Shown: positions 17,234 to 26,330, counted from the first letter of the stretch. The stretch: 64,000 nt of DNA from Pseudomonas fulva (GCF_023517795.1 NZ_CP082928.1:4526001-4590000); one strand, 5' to 3'. Translations and numbers: made by a program. Notes: generated by a model from the sequence alone, not told the origin.

Positions 17234-19719
17234 GCTGCCGCGCCTCCCAGGTAGGCCGCTTCCAGTTGCGGGTCGCCGCGCAACGCCTCGGCACTGCCGG
17301 ATTTGACGATGCGCCCGGTTTCCAGCACATAGGCGCGGTCGGCCACCTGCAGGGCGAGGTTGGCCATCTGGTCGACCAGCAGCAGGGTCACGCCTTCGTC
17401 GCGCAGGGCCGCCAGGGCGTCGTACAGCTCGCCGATCATGGCCGGCGACAGGCCCAGGGAAGGCTCGTCGAGCAAGAGGATCTTCGGCTTGGCCATCAGC
17501 CCGCGGCCGACCGCCACCATCTGCTGTTCGCCGCCCGAGAGCAGGCCGGCGGGACTGTCGATACGCTCACGCAGGCGTGGGAAACGGCGCAGGATGGCTT
17601 CGATTTCCGCCTCGGCATCGAAGGCTCCCTTGCGTGAGTAGCCGCCGAGCAGCAGGTTGTCACGCACGCTGAGCTGGCCGAACATCTGCCGGCCTTCCGG
17701 CACCAGGGCCAGGCCCCGGGCGGCGATGGTGCTGGCATCGGCATGTTCGATGTTTTCGTTGTCGAGCAGGATGCTGCCGCCACTGGCCTGGTGCAGCCCG
17801 GCCAGGCACTGCAGGATGCTCGACTTGCCGGCGCCGTTGGCGCCGAGAATGGCGATCAGCTCGCCAGGGTTGACCACGATATTGACCTTGTCGACCACCG
17901 GCGCGGCACCGTAGTCGATGACCAGATCCTTGATGTACAGGCGTGCATCGCGCGAGCCGTCCCAGGCTTCGGCCCGCGGCGTGGCCTGGTAGCTGGTGCC
18001 GCCCAGATAGGCGGCGATGACCCGTTGATCCTTGCGCACGTCGTCCGGCACGCCCCAGGCGATGGGCTTGCCGGCGTCGAGCACCAGCAGGCGCTCGGAC
18101 ACGGCCATCACCAGGCCCATGTCGTGCTCGACCAGGATCACCGCGATGCCGAACCCGGCCAGGGTCCTGAACAGGCCCGCCAGGCGGTCGGTGTCGCTGC
18201 GGCTGAGGCCGGCTGCCGGCTCGTCGAGCAGCAGTACGCTGGGACGGCTGGCCAGGGCGCGGGCGATTTCCACCAGGCGCCGGTCGACGTGGGCCAGGTC
18301 ATCGGCCGGGGTGTTCACCGAGCCCTGATAGCCGACCAGCGTCAGCAACTGCAGGGCCAGCTGGCGCCGGCTATCGCTGGCGCAACTGAAGGGCAGGCCG
18401 AGGCGCCCCCGTTGCATGGCCACCAGCAGATTTTCCAGCACCGACAGCTCACCGAACAGCTGGGTGGTCTGGTAGGTGCGGGCGATACCGGCACGGGCGA
18501 TTTTCCAGGCGGGCAGGCCAGCCAGGGGGCGGCCCAGGTCGATGCTGCCGCTGTCCGGTGCGTAGAAGCCGCTGATCATGTTCAGCACCGTGGTCTTGCC
18601 CGCGCCATTGGGGCCGATGATGCTGGTGATGCTGCCCGGTGACGCCTGCAGGCTGACGTTCTGCGCCGCCTGGACGCCGCCGAAACGAATGCCGATATCC
18701 CTGACCTGCAGGCCGTCGCGGGCGCCGTGCTGCTGGAAGAATGCCCTCAGCTGCGCCTGATCTAAGGCCGCCGGGGCGCCCTGGTGAACTGGCCGCAGCC
18801 ACAGGCTGGCCAGGGTGCCGAGCAGGCCCCGAGGCGCTGCCCAGAGCACGCCGAGCAGCAGCACCGAGAAGATCAGCAGGCGGTATTCGGCGAAATCCGA
18901 GAGCATTTCCGGCAGCAGCACGATCAACAGGGCGCCGAGCAGCGGGCCGAACAGGGTGCCGCTGCCGCCGACGATCACCGCCAGCACGAACAGGATCGAC
19001 TGCGAGAAGGGAAAGGAGGCCGGGTTGATGAACATCATCAGCGGCGCCACCAGCGAACCGGCCAGACCGGTGAGCAGGGCGGACAGGGCGAAGGCCAGGG
19101 TCTTGGTCTGCACCGGGTTGAAACCGAGGGAGCGGGCAGCTATCTCGGTGGATTTCACCGCGCGCATCGCCATGCCCCAGCCGCTGCGGCGCAGGCGCTG
19201 GAACAGGGCCAGGGCGGCGATCATCAGGCCGGTGGCGATCAAGGCCAGGCTCACGCTCGGATCGAGGCTGCCGATTTCCGGCAGGGGGATGCCCATCAGG
19301 CCGTTGGCCCCGCCGGTCAGCGAGCGCCATTCGATCAGGCCGTGGTGCACCACCAGGGCGAAGGCGATGGTGATCATCGCCAGGTAAGGGCCGCTGACCC
19401 GCAGCGCCGGGATCGCCAACAGCGCGCCGATGGCGCCACAGGCCAGGCCGGCGGCGAGCATCGCCAGGCCGAGGGGCAGGCCGGCCATGGTCAGCAGCGC
19501 CGAGACATAGGCGCCGATGGCGTAGAAGGCGATATGGCCGAAGGAGATCTGCCCGCTCAGGCCGATGAGGATATTCAGGCCCACGCCGACCACCACGGCC
19601 AGGGCGCAGAATGTGAAAACCAGCAGCGAGTAGCTGTCGAGCAGCAGCGCGGCCGCGATGCAGGCCAGCGTCAGCAGGGCGAGGGAAGCGGGGGCGAACA
19701 GGGAATTCTTCAGGGTCAT
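17230..19719 (-). CDS. Fused branched-chain-type ABC transporter: LivM permease plus LivG and LivF ATPases
   Basis: An 829-residue protein that joins three subunits normally made separately. Residues 1-300 are a LivM-like permease with ILIGLSGQISFGHIAFYAI and an EAA-like AARSLGFNPVQTKTLAFA. Residues 335-575 are a LivG-like ATPase with Walker A GPNGAGKT at 369-376 and Walker B LLLDE at 496-500, but the usual LSYGQ signature reads LAHVD at 475-479. Residues 590-829 are a LivF-like ATPase with GANGAGKS at 626-633, intact LSGGE at 727-731 and ILLLDE at 747-752. It overlaps the LivH gene and the amidohydrolase gene by four bases each. The ligand may be an amide, urea derivative or heterocycle. Confidence 0.9.
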   Translation of the reverse strand: MTLKNSLFAPASLALLTLACIAAALLLDSYSLLVFTFCALAVVVGVGLNILIGLSGQISFGHIAFYAIGAYVSALLTMAGLPLGLAMLAAGLACGAIGALLAIPALRVSGPYLAMITIAFALVVHHGLIEWRSLTGGANGLMGIPLPEIGSLDPSVSLALIATGLMIAALALFQRLRRSGWGMAMRAVKSTEIAARSLGFNPVQTKTLAFALSALLTGLAGSLVAPLMMFINPASFPFSQSILFVLAVIVGGSGTLFGPLLGALLIVLLPEMLSDFAEYRLLIFSVLLLGVLWAAPRGLLGTLASLWLRPVHQGAPAALDQAQLRAFFQQHGARDGLQVRDIGIRFGGVQAAQNVSLQASPGSITSIIGPNGAGKTTVLNMISGFYAPDSGSIDLGRPLAGLPAWKIARAGIARTYQTTQLFGELSVLENLLVAMQRGRLGLPFSCASDSRRQLALQLLTLVGYQGSVNTPADDLAHVDRRLVEIARALASRPSVLLLDEPAAGLSRSDTDRLAGLFRTLAGFGIAVILVEHDMGLVMAVSERLLVLDAGKPIAWGVPDDVRKDQRVIAAYLGGTSYQATPRAEAWDGSRDARLYIKDLVIDYGAAPVVDKVNIVVNPGELIAILGANGAGKSSILQCLAGLHQASGGSILLDNENIEHADASTIAARGLALVPEGRQMFGQLSVRDNLLLGGYSRKGAFDAEAEIEAILRRFPRLRERIDSPAGLLSGGEQQMVAVGRGLMAKPKILLLDEPSLGLSPAMIGELYDALAALRDEGVTLLLVDQMANLALQVADRAYVLETGRIVKSGSAEALRGDPQLEAAYLGGAAA

Positions 19720-20585
19720 ACTTTCACCAGGGTCTTGCTGCCGAACAGGCCGTTGGGGCGCAGCGCCAGGGCCAGAATGACCAGGGCGAAGGTGAACAAC
19801 TGCGTGAAGGCCGAACCGAAATAGAGGGTCACAAGCGCCTCCACCAAACCGAACAGCAGACCGGCGGCGAATACCCCGCCAGCGCTAGCGATACCGCCGA
19901 GAATCGCCACGGCGAAGGCCTTGAGGCCGAACAACATGCCCATCTCGGCATTCACGCTGAACAGCGGCGCGATCAACAGGCCGGCGATCGCGGCGAACAC
20001 GGTCGACACGGCAAAGGCCACGGCGACCACGCGGTTGACGCGGATGCCCATCAGCATGGCGGCCCTGGGGTTCTGCACGCAGGCTTCCAGCACCTTGCCC
20101 AGGCGGGTGTAGCGACGCACCAGAAACAGCGCCAGGGCGATGCCGCCGCCAACCATGGGAATCAGCAACTGCAGCACGCCGACGTTGTTGCCGAACAGCG
20201 CCAGGTGCTGGTTGGCCAGGGCGGAAGTGAACTGCCGCGGCTCCTTGCCAAAGGTGAACAGCGCCAGGTTGTCGACCAGGATGCCCGCTGCCACCGTCGC
20301 CATCAGCCAGGCTTCGGAGCCCCGCGAATGGAAGGGACGCACCAGAAAACGCTCGATGATCAGCCCGTAGACGGCACACAGCGCCAGGGTCGCCGGAACC
20401 GCCAGCCACAGTGGCCAGCCCCAGGTGATGGCGAAGCTGTAGCCGAGTACGGCGCCCACCATCATGGCGCTGCCCTGGGCGAAATTGACCGTGCGCGAAA
20501 CCACGTAGGTGATATGGAAACCCAGGGCCAGCAGGGCATACATGCTGCCCAGTCCGAGCCCGGTGATGATGGCGGCGGTGATCAT
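19716..20585 (-). CDS. Branched-chain-type ABC transporter permease (LivH-like)
   Basis: Inner-membrane permease of 289 residues with about eight membrane segments. LGLGSMYALLALGFHITYVV at the start and VNFAQGSAMMVGAVLGYSF shortly after are typical of LivH. The EAA-like loop holds ENPRAA-type sequence, here VQNPRAAMLMGIRVNRVV. A GGAGGA ribosome-binding site precedes the ATG at 20585. It lies between the SBP gene (47 bases upstream) and the fused LivMGF gene (four-base overlap). Confidence 0.92.
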   Translation of the reverse strand: MITAAIITGLGLGSMYALLALGFHITYVVSRTVNFAQGSAMMVGAVLGYSFAITWGWPLWLAVPATLALCAVYGLIIERFLVRPFHSRGSEAWLMATVAAGILVDNLALFTFGKEPRQFTSALANQHLALFGNNVGVLQLLIPMVGGGIALALFLVRRYTRLGKVLEACVQNPRAAMLMGIRVNRVVAVAFAVSTVFAAIAGLLIAPLFSVNAEMGMLFGLKAFAVAILGGIASAGGVFAAGLLFGLVEALVTLYFGSAFTQLFTFALVILALALRPNGLFGSKTLVKV

Positions 20586-20632
20586 GACGATAATCCTCCG
20601 GGCGGGCCGCCAGGGCCTGCCCGTTCACGGCT

Positions 20633-21814
20633 TCAGGGGGCGAGCGGAACGATGCGGCCGTCGACGAAGTGGGTGAAGACGTAGTCGTCCGGGCCCAGGG
20701 CGTCGTGCTTGGTCGGGGTAAAGGGCCTGGTGTAGTCCTTGATCAGGCCCTGGTAGCTGTCGATCCCGTAGAAGCCATCGCGCACTTTGCTGCCCTGGGT
20801 ATCGCCGGCCTTCTCGATGGCCGCGGCGGCCAGGTGCATGGCGTCGTAGGCGTTGGCGATGCCCACGGCCGGGGTCACGTCGGCCAGGCTCTTGATCTCC
20901 GGATAGCGCTGCTTGAGGGCAGCCAGCACGCTGTCGCCCTTGGCGCTGTTGTGCTCGGTGAACACGTAGGTCTGGATGAAGTGCACGCGGCTGGCATTCG
21001 GGCCGGCCAGCTCGCTGAAGCGGCCGCCTGCCGGGCCCCAGTGGGACACCACCGGCACGTCCCAGCCCATGCGATCGAGGGACTTGACCACCTGGGCCGA
21101 GGGGCCGACGTTGCCGACCATCAGCAGGGTGTCGGTGCCGGCATTCTTCAGGCGGGTGAGCTGCGGCACCACGTCGAGGTCACTGTCTTCGATACGCTCG
21201 ACGCCGGCGTAATCCATACCGCGTTTGGCCAGGGCGTCCTTGAAGCCGATTTCGTTGGATTCGCCCCAGGGATTGTTGATCAGGATCATCCCAGGTTTCT
21301 TCATGCCTTTCTTCACGCCGTACTCGACCAGCGCTTCATCGACCAGCTCGTCCACCGCCGACACGCGGAACACGTAATTGTCCGCTGCGCCGTTCTCGGT
21401 GATCTTGGTGCCCGCGGCCCAGATGCCCATGAACGGTACCTTCAGCTGGTTGGCCAGCGGCACGATGGCCAGGGACACCGGCGTATCGAGGCCGCCGAAC
21501 AGCACGCTGACCTTTTCCCGCTGGGCCAGTTCGCGGGCGGCCAGCATGCCTTTGGCCGGGTTGCTCTCGTCGTCACGACGGATCAGCTGCACCGGGCGGC
21601 CGAGGACGCCGCCCTTGGCGTTGATCTCGTCGATCGCCACCGTCAGCCCGCGGGTAAGCGCCTCGCCGGATTTCGCCGACTGCCCGGAGAGGGCAGCCAC
21701 CAGACCGACCTTGATCGGTTCCTCGGCGTGCGCCGCCGTGCTCAGTGCCATGGCAAGGCCGGCAGCCGCCGCGCTGGGCAGCAGGCGGCGTAATGGGGGA
21801 AACGGGTTGCGCAT
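20633..21814 (-). CDS. ABC transporter substrate-binding protein, Leu/Ile/Val-binding type
   Basis: 393 residues with a Sec signal peptide ending near AHA-EEP. The mature part starts IKVGLVAALSGQSAKSGEAL, the type I periplasmic-binding fold of the branched-chain amino acid family, and includes AIDEINAKGGVLGRPV and RRDDESNP. The ATG at 21814 follows AGGAGAAAGG; the frame extends upstream to 21979 but without a signal. It is the first gene of the operon SBP-LivH-LivMGF-amidohydrolase. Relatives bind amino acids, urea, amides or aromatics; the true ligand is unknown. Confidence 0.92.
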   Translation of the reverse strand: MRNPFPPLRRLLPSAAAAGLAMALSTAAHAEEPIKVGLVAALSGQSAKSGEALTRGLTVAIDEINAKGGVLGRPVQLIRRDDESNPAKGMLAARELAQREKVSVLFGGLDTPVSLAIVPLANQLKVPFMGIWAAGTKITENGAADNYVFRVSAVDELVDEALVEYGVKKGMKKPGMILINNPWGESNEIGFKDALAKRGMDYAGVERIEDSDLDVVPQLTRLKNAGTDTLLMVGNVGPSAQVVKSLDRMGWDVPVVSHWGPAGGRFSELAGPNASRVHFIQTYVFTEHNSAKGDSVLAALKQRYPEIKSLADVTPAVGIANAYDAMHLAAAAIEKAGDTQGSKVRDGFYGIDSYQGLIKDYTRPFTPTKHDALGPDDYVFTHFVDGRIVPLAP

Positions 21815-21829
21815 GTCCTTTCTCCTGAT

Positions 21830-21858
21830 TGCTAGCATTCGTATATAATTTGCTAGCA
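21830..21858. promoter_or_regulatory. Paired TGCTAGCA operator-like sites
   Basis: TGCTAGCA, itself a palindrome, occurs at 21830-21837 and 21851-21858, 21 bases (two helical turns) apart, with the AT-rich core GTATATAATT in between. The second copy is the longer palindrome TTGCTAGCAA. They lie just upstream of the SBP start and probably mark a repressor site over its promoter. The regulator could be the GntR protein at 12499, which is inference. Confidence 0.55.
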
Positions 21859-21965
21859 AGCCTGGTGCCATAACGCGCAGACTGGTCCTAGGGCGGTTAT
21901 CCCGCACAGACCACAGCAGATATGCACGAATAGCGTGCGTGTCGCACCACTTACAGGCACACCTG

Positions 21966-21977
21966 GTGCCTAGGCAC
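21966..21977. promoter_or_regulatory. Palindrome upstream of the NTF2-like gene
   Basis: GTGCCTAGGCAC is a perfect 12-base palindrome 25 bases before the NTF2-like gene. It is flanked by TG and ACCA, and could be an operator in the divergent promoter region. It differs from the TGCTAGCA pair, although both share a central CTAG. The role is inferred from position only. Confidence 0.4.
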
Positions 21978-22002
21978 AACCAATGAAGCAGGAGAGCAGG
22001 TC

Positions 22003-22401
22003 ATGAGCGAGATGAACGAGGCGGTGCAGATTGTTAGCGATTTTCTGGCAGCGTCCATGGCGCCAGATCCGGTCAAGGCCGCCACCTATATGAGTGATGA
22101 CGTGCGCATCACCTTTACCGGCGGGCGCCACATGCCCACGCCCCAGCACATCACCGCCTTCAACGGCTCGCGTTACGCCTGGGTGAAAAAGGCCCTCGGC
22201 CAGTTCGACTGGACCGAGCGCGATGACCATACCGTCGTCTATTCCAACGGCACGCTGTATGGCGAGTGGCCGGATGGCAGCAGCTTTTCCGGCAACCGCT
22301 ATCTGGATCGTTTCGAGGTGCGCAACGGCAAGATCACCCGCATGGACGTCTGGAACGACAGCGCCGAGTGGCTGCTGACGCCGGAGATCGCCAAGGCCTG
22401 A
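22003..22401 (+). CDS. NTF2-like/SnoaL-like domain protein
   Basis: 132 residues with the NTF2-like cone-fold pattern: N-terminal helix AVQIVSDFLAASMAPDPVKA, then YMSDDVRITFTGG and a C-terminal sheet including NRYLDRFEVRNGKITRMDV and WND. Enzymes of this fold act as isomerases, dehydratases or hydrolases; no certain catalytic Asp/His pair could be assigned. A ribosome-binding site AGGAGAGCAGG precedes the ATG. It is divergent from the branched-chain-type transporter operon and upstream of an aldo/keto reductase, which suggests a shared catabolic pathway. Confidence 0.82.
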   Translation: MSEMNEAVQIVSDFLAASMAPDPVKAATYMSDDVRITFTGGRHMPTPQHITAFNGSRYAWVKKALGQFDWTERDDHTVVYSNGTLYGEWPDGSSFSGNRYLDRFEVRNGKITRMDVWNDSAEWLLTPEIAKA

Positions 22402-22520
22402 CCGCACCGCTGGCTGAATCAAGCGCGTGCGCGTCCGAAAGGCCGCTGCCGGGCGGAAAGGCCGAACGAATGGCCGTGGGTGTCTGTCCCCAACAGACAC
22501 ACCCACGATCAGGAGGCAGC

Positions 22521-23492
22521 ATGCGTATCCAGCTCCCAACCCTCGGTTTCGGTGGCGCACCGCTCGGCAACATGTTCAAGGCGGTGCCCGACGATCAGGC
22601 CCAGGCCACCCTGGACGCCGCCTGGCAGGCCGGCATTCGCTATTACGACACCTCTCCCCATTACGGCGCGGGGTTGTCGGAACAACGCTTCGGAAAATTC
22701 CTCGCCGGCAAGCCGCGCGACGAATTCGTACTGAGCAGCAAGGTCGGCCGGCTGTTGCAGCCAGCCGAACAGCCCGAGAACGCCAAGCCGTTCACCCATG
22801 AGTTGCCCAACCGCCGGGTGATCGATTACTCGGCAGACGGTGCCCGGCGCTCGATCGAGAGCAGCCTGGAACGCCTCGGCGTGGACCGGCTCGATGTGGT
22901 GTTCATCCACGACGTTTCCGAAGACCAGCATGGCCCCAAGTGGCGCGACTACTTCGCCGAGGCCATGCAGGGCGCCGCGGTGGCGCTCACGCGCATGCGC
23001 GAGGAGGGCATGATCGGTGGCTGGGGGCTGGGCGTGAATCTGGTCGAGCCCTGTCGCCTGGCCCTGGAGCAGTCCGACCCGGACCTGTTCCTGCTGGCGG
23101 GCCGCTATACGCTGCTCGACCATCGCCAAGCGCTGGAAACCCTGTTCCCCGAATGCGCCGCGCGTGACGTCGGCATCGTGGTCGGCGGGCCGTTCAACTC
23201 GGGGGTGCTGGCCGGCGGTGACCACTTCGAATATGACCGCATCCCTGATGAGGTGCGCCGCAAGACCGAGCGACTGCGCCTGCTGGGCGAGCGATTCGGG
23301 GTCGATATCCGCGCGGCGGCGCTGCAATTCTGCCTGGCCCATCCGGTGGTGCAGTCGGTCATTCCCGGCAGCGCCACACCGGCTCGCCCCGCACAGTACG
23401 TGGCTCAGCTTCAGGCCGGTATTCCGGCAGACTTCTGGCAGGCGCTGCGTGAACAGGGCATCGTGCCGGAGGAGGCGCCACTGCCGCGCTGA
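22521..23492 (+). CDS. Aldo/keto reductase
   Basis: NAD(P)-linked oxidoreductase of 323 residues with an AKR barrel. Catalytic residues are recognisable: Asp and Tyr in YYDTSPHYGAG, Lys in LSSKVGR and His in VVFIHDV. The C-terminal cofactor site is SVIPGSATP. It resembles D-threo-aldose 1-dehydrogenase, L-fucose dehydrogenase and pyridoxal 4-dehydrogenase relatives rather than the classical AKR1 group. AGGAGG lies six bases before the ATG at 22521. It follows the NTF2-like gene by about 120 bases and is tail-to-tail with the macro-domain gene. Confidence 0.88.
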   Translation: MRIQLPTLGFGGAPLGNMFKAVPDDQAQATLDAAWQAGIRYYDTSPHYGAGLSEQRFGKFLAGKPRDEFVLSSKVGRLLQPAEQPENAKPFTHELPNRRVIDYSADGARRSIESSLERLGVDRLDVVFIHDVSEDQHGPKWRDYFAEAMQGAAVALTRMREEGMIGGWGLGVNLVEPCRLALEQSDPDLFLLAGRYTLLDHRQALETLFPECAARDVGIVVGGPFNSGVLAGGDHFEYDRIPDEVRRKTERLRLLGERFGVDIRAAALQFCLAHPVVQSVIPGSATPARPAQYVAQLQAGIPADFWQALREQGIVPEEAPLPR

Positions 23493-23493
23493 T

Positions 23494-24012
23494 TCAGCGC
23501 GGCAGTTCGGCCAGGGCTTGTTGGTAAACCGCCAGGTCGCTGGCCGAGAAGCAGCAGAACAGCACGCTGTCGATCCCCGGATGCCGAGCCAGCGCTTCAC
23601 GAACGGTGGCCACCGCCAGGCGCGCAGCCGCTTCGATCGGGTAGCCGTAGATGCCGGTGCTGATGCTGGGAAAGGCGATGGAACGGGCGCCGCTTTGCTC
23701 GGCTACGCGCAGCGAGTTGCGGTAGCAGGCGCCGAGCAGGGCGGCTTCACCCTGATCGCCGCCACGCCAGACCGGCCCCACGGTATGAATGATGGACGAG
23801 GCCGGCAATCGGTAGCCCCCCGTACGCTTGGCCTCGCCCGTCTGGCAGCCACCGAGCAGCCGGCATTCATGCAGCAGTTCGCTGCCCGCGGCGCGGTGAA
23901 TGGCGCCGTCCACGCCGCCGCCGCCAAGCAGCGAGGAGTTGGCGGCATTGACGATGGCATCGACCTGCAGCGTGGTGATATCGGCCTGGATGGCGTGTAT
24001 GTCGGCGGTCAT
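23494..24012 (-). CDS. Macro domain protein (O-acetyl-ADP-ribose deacetylase-like)
   Basis: 172 residues, nearly the whole length being one macro domain. ADP-ribose-binding motifs are seen: [20 protein letters not shown] near residues 17-36 and [10 protein letters not shown] in the second half. The family removes acyl or ADP-ribose groups and includes YmdB. The ATG at 24012 is preceded by GAGGAG with eight-base spacing; the frame continues to 25020 but that part lies over pdxY and is not real. It is divergent from pdxY. Confidence 0.9.
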   Translation of the reverse strand: MTADIHAIQADITTLQVDAIVNAANSSLLGGGGVDGAIHRAAGSELLHECRLLGGCQTGEAKRTGGYRLPASSIIHTVGPVWRGGDQGEAALLGACYRNSLRVAEQSGARSIAFPSISTGIYGYPIEAAARLAVATVREALARHPGIDSVLFCCFSASDLAVYQQALAELPR

Positions 24013-24129
24013 TGGTAGCACTCCTCGACGAGTCGCATGGGCATTCCGTTTGCCGTGGAATCTCTGGGGGGATTGGCGAATAATGCCGGCACTGGCCTCG
24101 CGCCGTCCATGACAGGATCCCGCCTTCCC

Positions 24130-25008
24130 ATGAGCGCTACCACCCCACCTCTGGTGCTGTCCATCCAGTCCCACGTCGCCCTCGGTCATGTCGGCAATGA
24201 CGCCGCCGTGTTCCCGTTGCAGCGCCTGGGCTTCGAAGTATTGCCGGTGCATACGGTGCAGTTTTCCAACCACACCGGCTATGGCCAGTTCCGCGGCCAG
24301 GTATTCGATGCCGAGCATATCCGTGAAGTGCTTGCCGGCTTGCGTGATCGCGGTGCGCTGTCCCGGGTTTCGGCAGTGCTGTCCGGCTACCTGGGGGATG
24401 CGGCCATCGGTGCGGTGATTCTCGAGGCGGTGGACGAGATCCGCCGTGACAACCCGGGCGTGCGCTACCTGTGCGATCCGGTGATGGGCGATGTCGGCCG
24501 TGGCGTGTTCGTCAACGCGGCGATTCCGGACTTCCTGCGCAACCTGGCGATTCCCTGCGCCAACATCATCACCCCCAACCAGTTCGAGTTCGAGCTGCTG
24601 ACCGGCAGCAAGCTGGGCAGCGTCGACGAAGCGGTGCGGGTGGCCCGTCAGCTGCGTGGCCGCGGGCCGGACGTGGTGGTGATCACCAGCCTGGCCACCC
24701 CGGACATTCCAGCCGATCAGCTGTGCACTCTGGCGGTCAATGGCGAGGGCGCCTGGCTGGTCAACACACCGCGGCTGGCGCTGCATCCGCTGCCCAACGG
24801 CATGGGCGACGTGTTCTCGGCCACCCTGCTGGCGCGCTTGCTGTCCGGCCATGCCTTGCCCCAGGCCCTGGAGCTGGCGACTGCAACGCTGTACGCCCTG
24901 GTAGGCGCCACCGCTGAAGGTTCCCGTGATCTGCCGCTGGTGAGCGCCCAGGAGCAGATCGTCGAGCCGGCGCAGCGCTATGAAGCCAGCGAAGTGGTGA
25001 GCCCATGA
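24130..25008 (+). CDS. pdxY: Pyridoxal kinase PdxY
   Basis: Salvage kinase that makes pyridoxal 5'-phosphate, 292 residues. N-terminal [20 protein letters not shown] and then [13 protein letters not shown] are the family hallmarks; [12 protein letters not shown] and the catalytic Asp in NGMGDVFSA follow. The ATG at 24130 is used; an in-frame ATG at 24109 is possible and neither has a clear ribosome-binding site. The stop overlaps the start of a small exported protein gene by four bases. Confidence 0.92.
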   Translation: MSATTPPLVLSIQSHVALGHVGNDAAVFPLQRLGFEVLPVHTVQFSNHTGYGQFRGQVFDAEHIREVLAGLRDRGALSRVSAVLSGYLGDAAIGAVILEAVDEIRRDNPGVRYLCDPVMGDVGRGVFVNAAIPDFLRNLAIPCANIITPNQFEFELLTGSKLGSVDEAVRVARQLRGRGPDVVVITSLATPDIPADQLCTLAVNGEGAWLVNTPRLALHPLPNGMGDVFSATLLARLLSGHALPQALELATATLYALVGATAEGSRDLPLVSAQEQIVEPAQRYEASEVVSP

Positions 25009-25406
25009 AGCGCTCTGCATGCTGCGCAGCGGCGCTGCTGTCGATCAGCCTGCAGAGCATGGCCTGTGAGGTGGATACCGCGGCGGCGGTTCGCGACCAG
25101 ACCCATGGCAATTTCGTCATCCCGGTGCGGGTCAAGCCCGGCGAGCGCTGCGTGATCCTCGATCACCTCAGCGAAGAGGGTCGCAGGACGCGCATGAACC
25201 TCTGGGTGCCAGTGGAGAAAATGGGTAACAGCACGCCCAGGCTGGGCCGCTGGAAGCGTGAGTACGAGGTCGACGGGGATATTGCCAAGGTGGACCGCTT
25301 CGTCTATCTGGCGGGCCACAAGGCGGGGGAGGACTCGGTGGTGTTTTCCTCTTCCCATGGTGGGAAAGAGCGGCGGGCCGTGGAATACCGCATCGGTATC
25401 GAATGA
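25005..25406 (+). CDS. Small exported protein of unknown function
   Basis: 133 residues with a short N-terminal signal, [20 protein letters not shown], followed by CEVDTAAAV, so the mature protein may start at or near Cys21. No family was recognised. The mature part is hydrophilic and beta-rich ([25 protein letters not shown]). It overlaps pdxY by four bases (ATGA) and is probably translated from the same message, although a link to vitamin B6 is not evident. Confidence 0.7.
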   Translation: MKRSACCAAALLSISLQSMACEVDTAAAVRDQTHGNFVIPVRVKPGERCVILDHLSEEGRRTRMNLWVPVEKMGNSTPRLGRWKREYEVDGDIAKVDRFVYLAGHKAGEDSVVFSSSHGGKERRAVEYRIGIE

Positions 25407-25422
25407 CCCACCGCGTTGCCCA

Positions 25423-25677
25423 TCAGCACTTGTACGGGCTTTCGCTCTTCAGCTCTTCGCCGCTCTTGAGATCCCGGATGATCACCGTGGCCCCAGGGTG
25501 GGCCGAGCACATCGCGTTGCGCACGGTGTAGATACCACTGCCTTGGGCTGTAATGTTGATGTTTTGGGACAGCGGCTGGCCTTTGGCATCCTGCAGCGAA
25601 AGCTGGTAAGTGCCGGACAAGGTCATGCAGCCGGTGAGCAGGGTGACGGCGCCGAGCAATGCGATCAGGTGTTTCAT
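25423..25677 (-). CDS. Small lipoprotein
   Basis: 84 residues. The N-terminus MKHLIALLGAVTLLTGC is a lipoprotein signal with lipobox LLTGC and lipid-bearing Cys17. The mature part is beta-rich, with two further Cys residues (RNAMC and the C-terminal YKC), possibly a disulfide. ATG 25677 has AAGGA eight bases upstream; a second ATG at 25686 is too close to it. It lies 60 bases downstream of another lipoprotein gene on the same strand. Family not recognised. Confidence 0.75.
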   Translation of the reverse strand: MKHLIALLGAVTLLTGCMTLSGTYQLSLQDAKGQPLSQNINITAQGSGIYTVRNAMCSAHPGATVIIRDLKSGEELKSESPYKC

Positions 25678-25737
25678 GGCTTTCATCCTTGAAGTGAGGT
25701 GGGGCACTGCCGACATGGGCCGGTAGCGCCCGGCATT

Positions 25738-26148
25738 TCAGCGACCGACGCGGTGCTCGGTAAAGCGGTAGTCGGCCTGACAATCGGCGGTCGGGTCGGC
25801 GTTGATGTTGACGTACTCGACGGTGTCCGCATCGACGAAGCGATAGTCGTACACCTCGGTGGTCTTCACGCCGTCGGTGGTCAGGTGGTTCTTGCCGTCG
25901 TGGGCCGTCCAGGTGCCTTGTTCGGTCTGGATCAGGCGCGTTCTCTGCTCATCGGCAAAGAAACTGATCTTGAAGCGGCCGTCGGCAGCGAAGCTCGAAT
26001 TCCAGACAAAGAACTGGCAGGGCCCATGCTTGTCGCGCATGCCTTGCCAATCGCCAAGCAGGCGCTGGTCCAGCGGTCGGGTGGGGTTACTGGAGCAGCC
26101 GGCGAGCAGGGCAGCGAGGCCGACGCCCAGCAGAAGGGGGTTGAGCAC
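25738..26148 (-). CDS. Putative lipoprotein
   Basis: 136 residues from a GTG start at 26148, which is chosen because AAGGAA sits seven bases upstream and gives a clean signal, LNPLLLGVGLAALLAGC, with lipobox LLAGC. An ATG at 26178 is in frame but adds charged residues. The mature part contains LLGDWQGMRDKHGPCQFFVW and GKNHLTTDGVKTTEVYDYRF, a pattern like small beta-barrel lipocalin-type lipoproteins. The function is unknown. It is next to the smaller lipoprotein gene, probably one operon. Confidence 0.72.
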   Translation of the reverse strand: MLNPLLLGVGLAALLAGCSSNPTRPLDQRLLGDWQGMRDKHGPCQFFVWNSSFAADGRFKISFFADEQRTRLIQTEQGTWTAHDGKNHLTTDGVKTTEVYDYRFVDADTVEYVNINADPTADCQADYRFTEHRVGR

Positions 26149-26330
26149 GATGATATTCCTTGATCGAGACACATCCATGGAGGGCGGTGCTACGCCCCAA
26201 CTTTGCAGCCACAGTGGCGGCGTCAGTTGACGGCCATGGTAGCGAAAAGTTCGCCATGCAAGCCAGCTTGCGGAGCACTTGTGGTTTTTCGATGAAGCGG
26301 GCTCAGGTCACATTCGCGCTGAGCGAAAAT

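Noticed and set aside
18784-19824. 346-residue plus-strand frame opposite the fused ABC gene
   Set aside because: Gln/Glu/Gly/His-rich antisense shadow with no motif.
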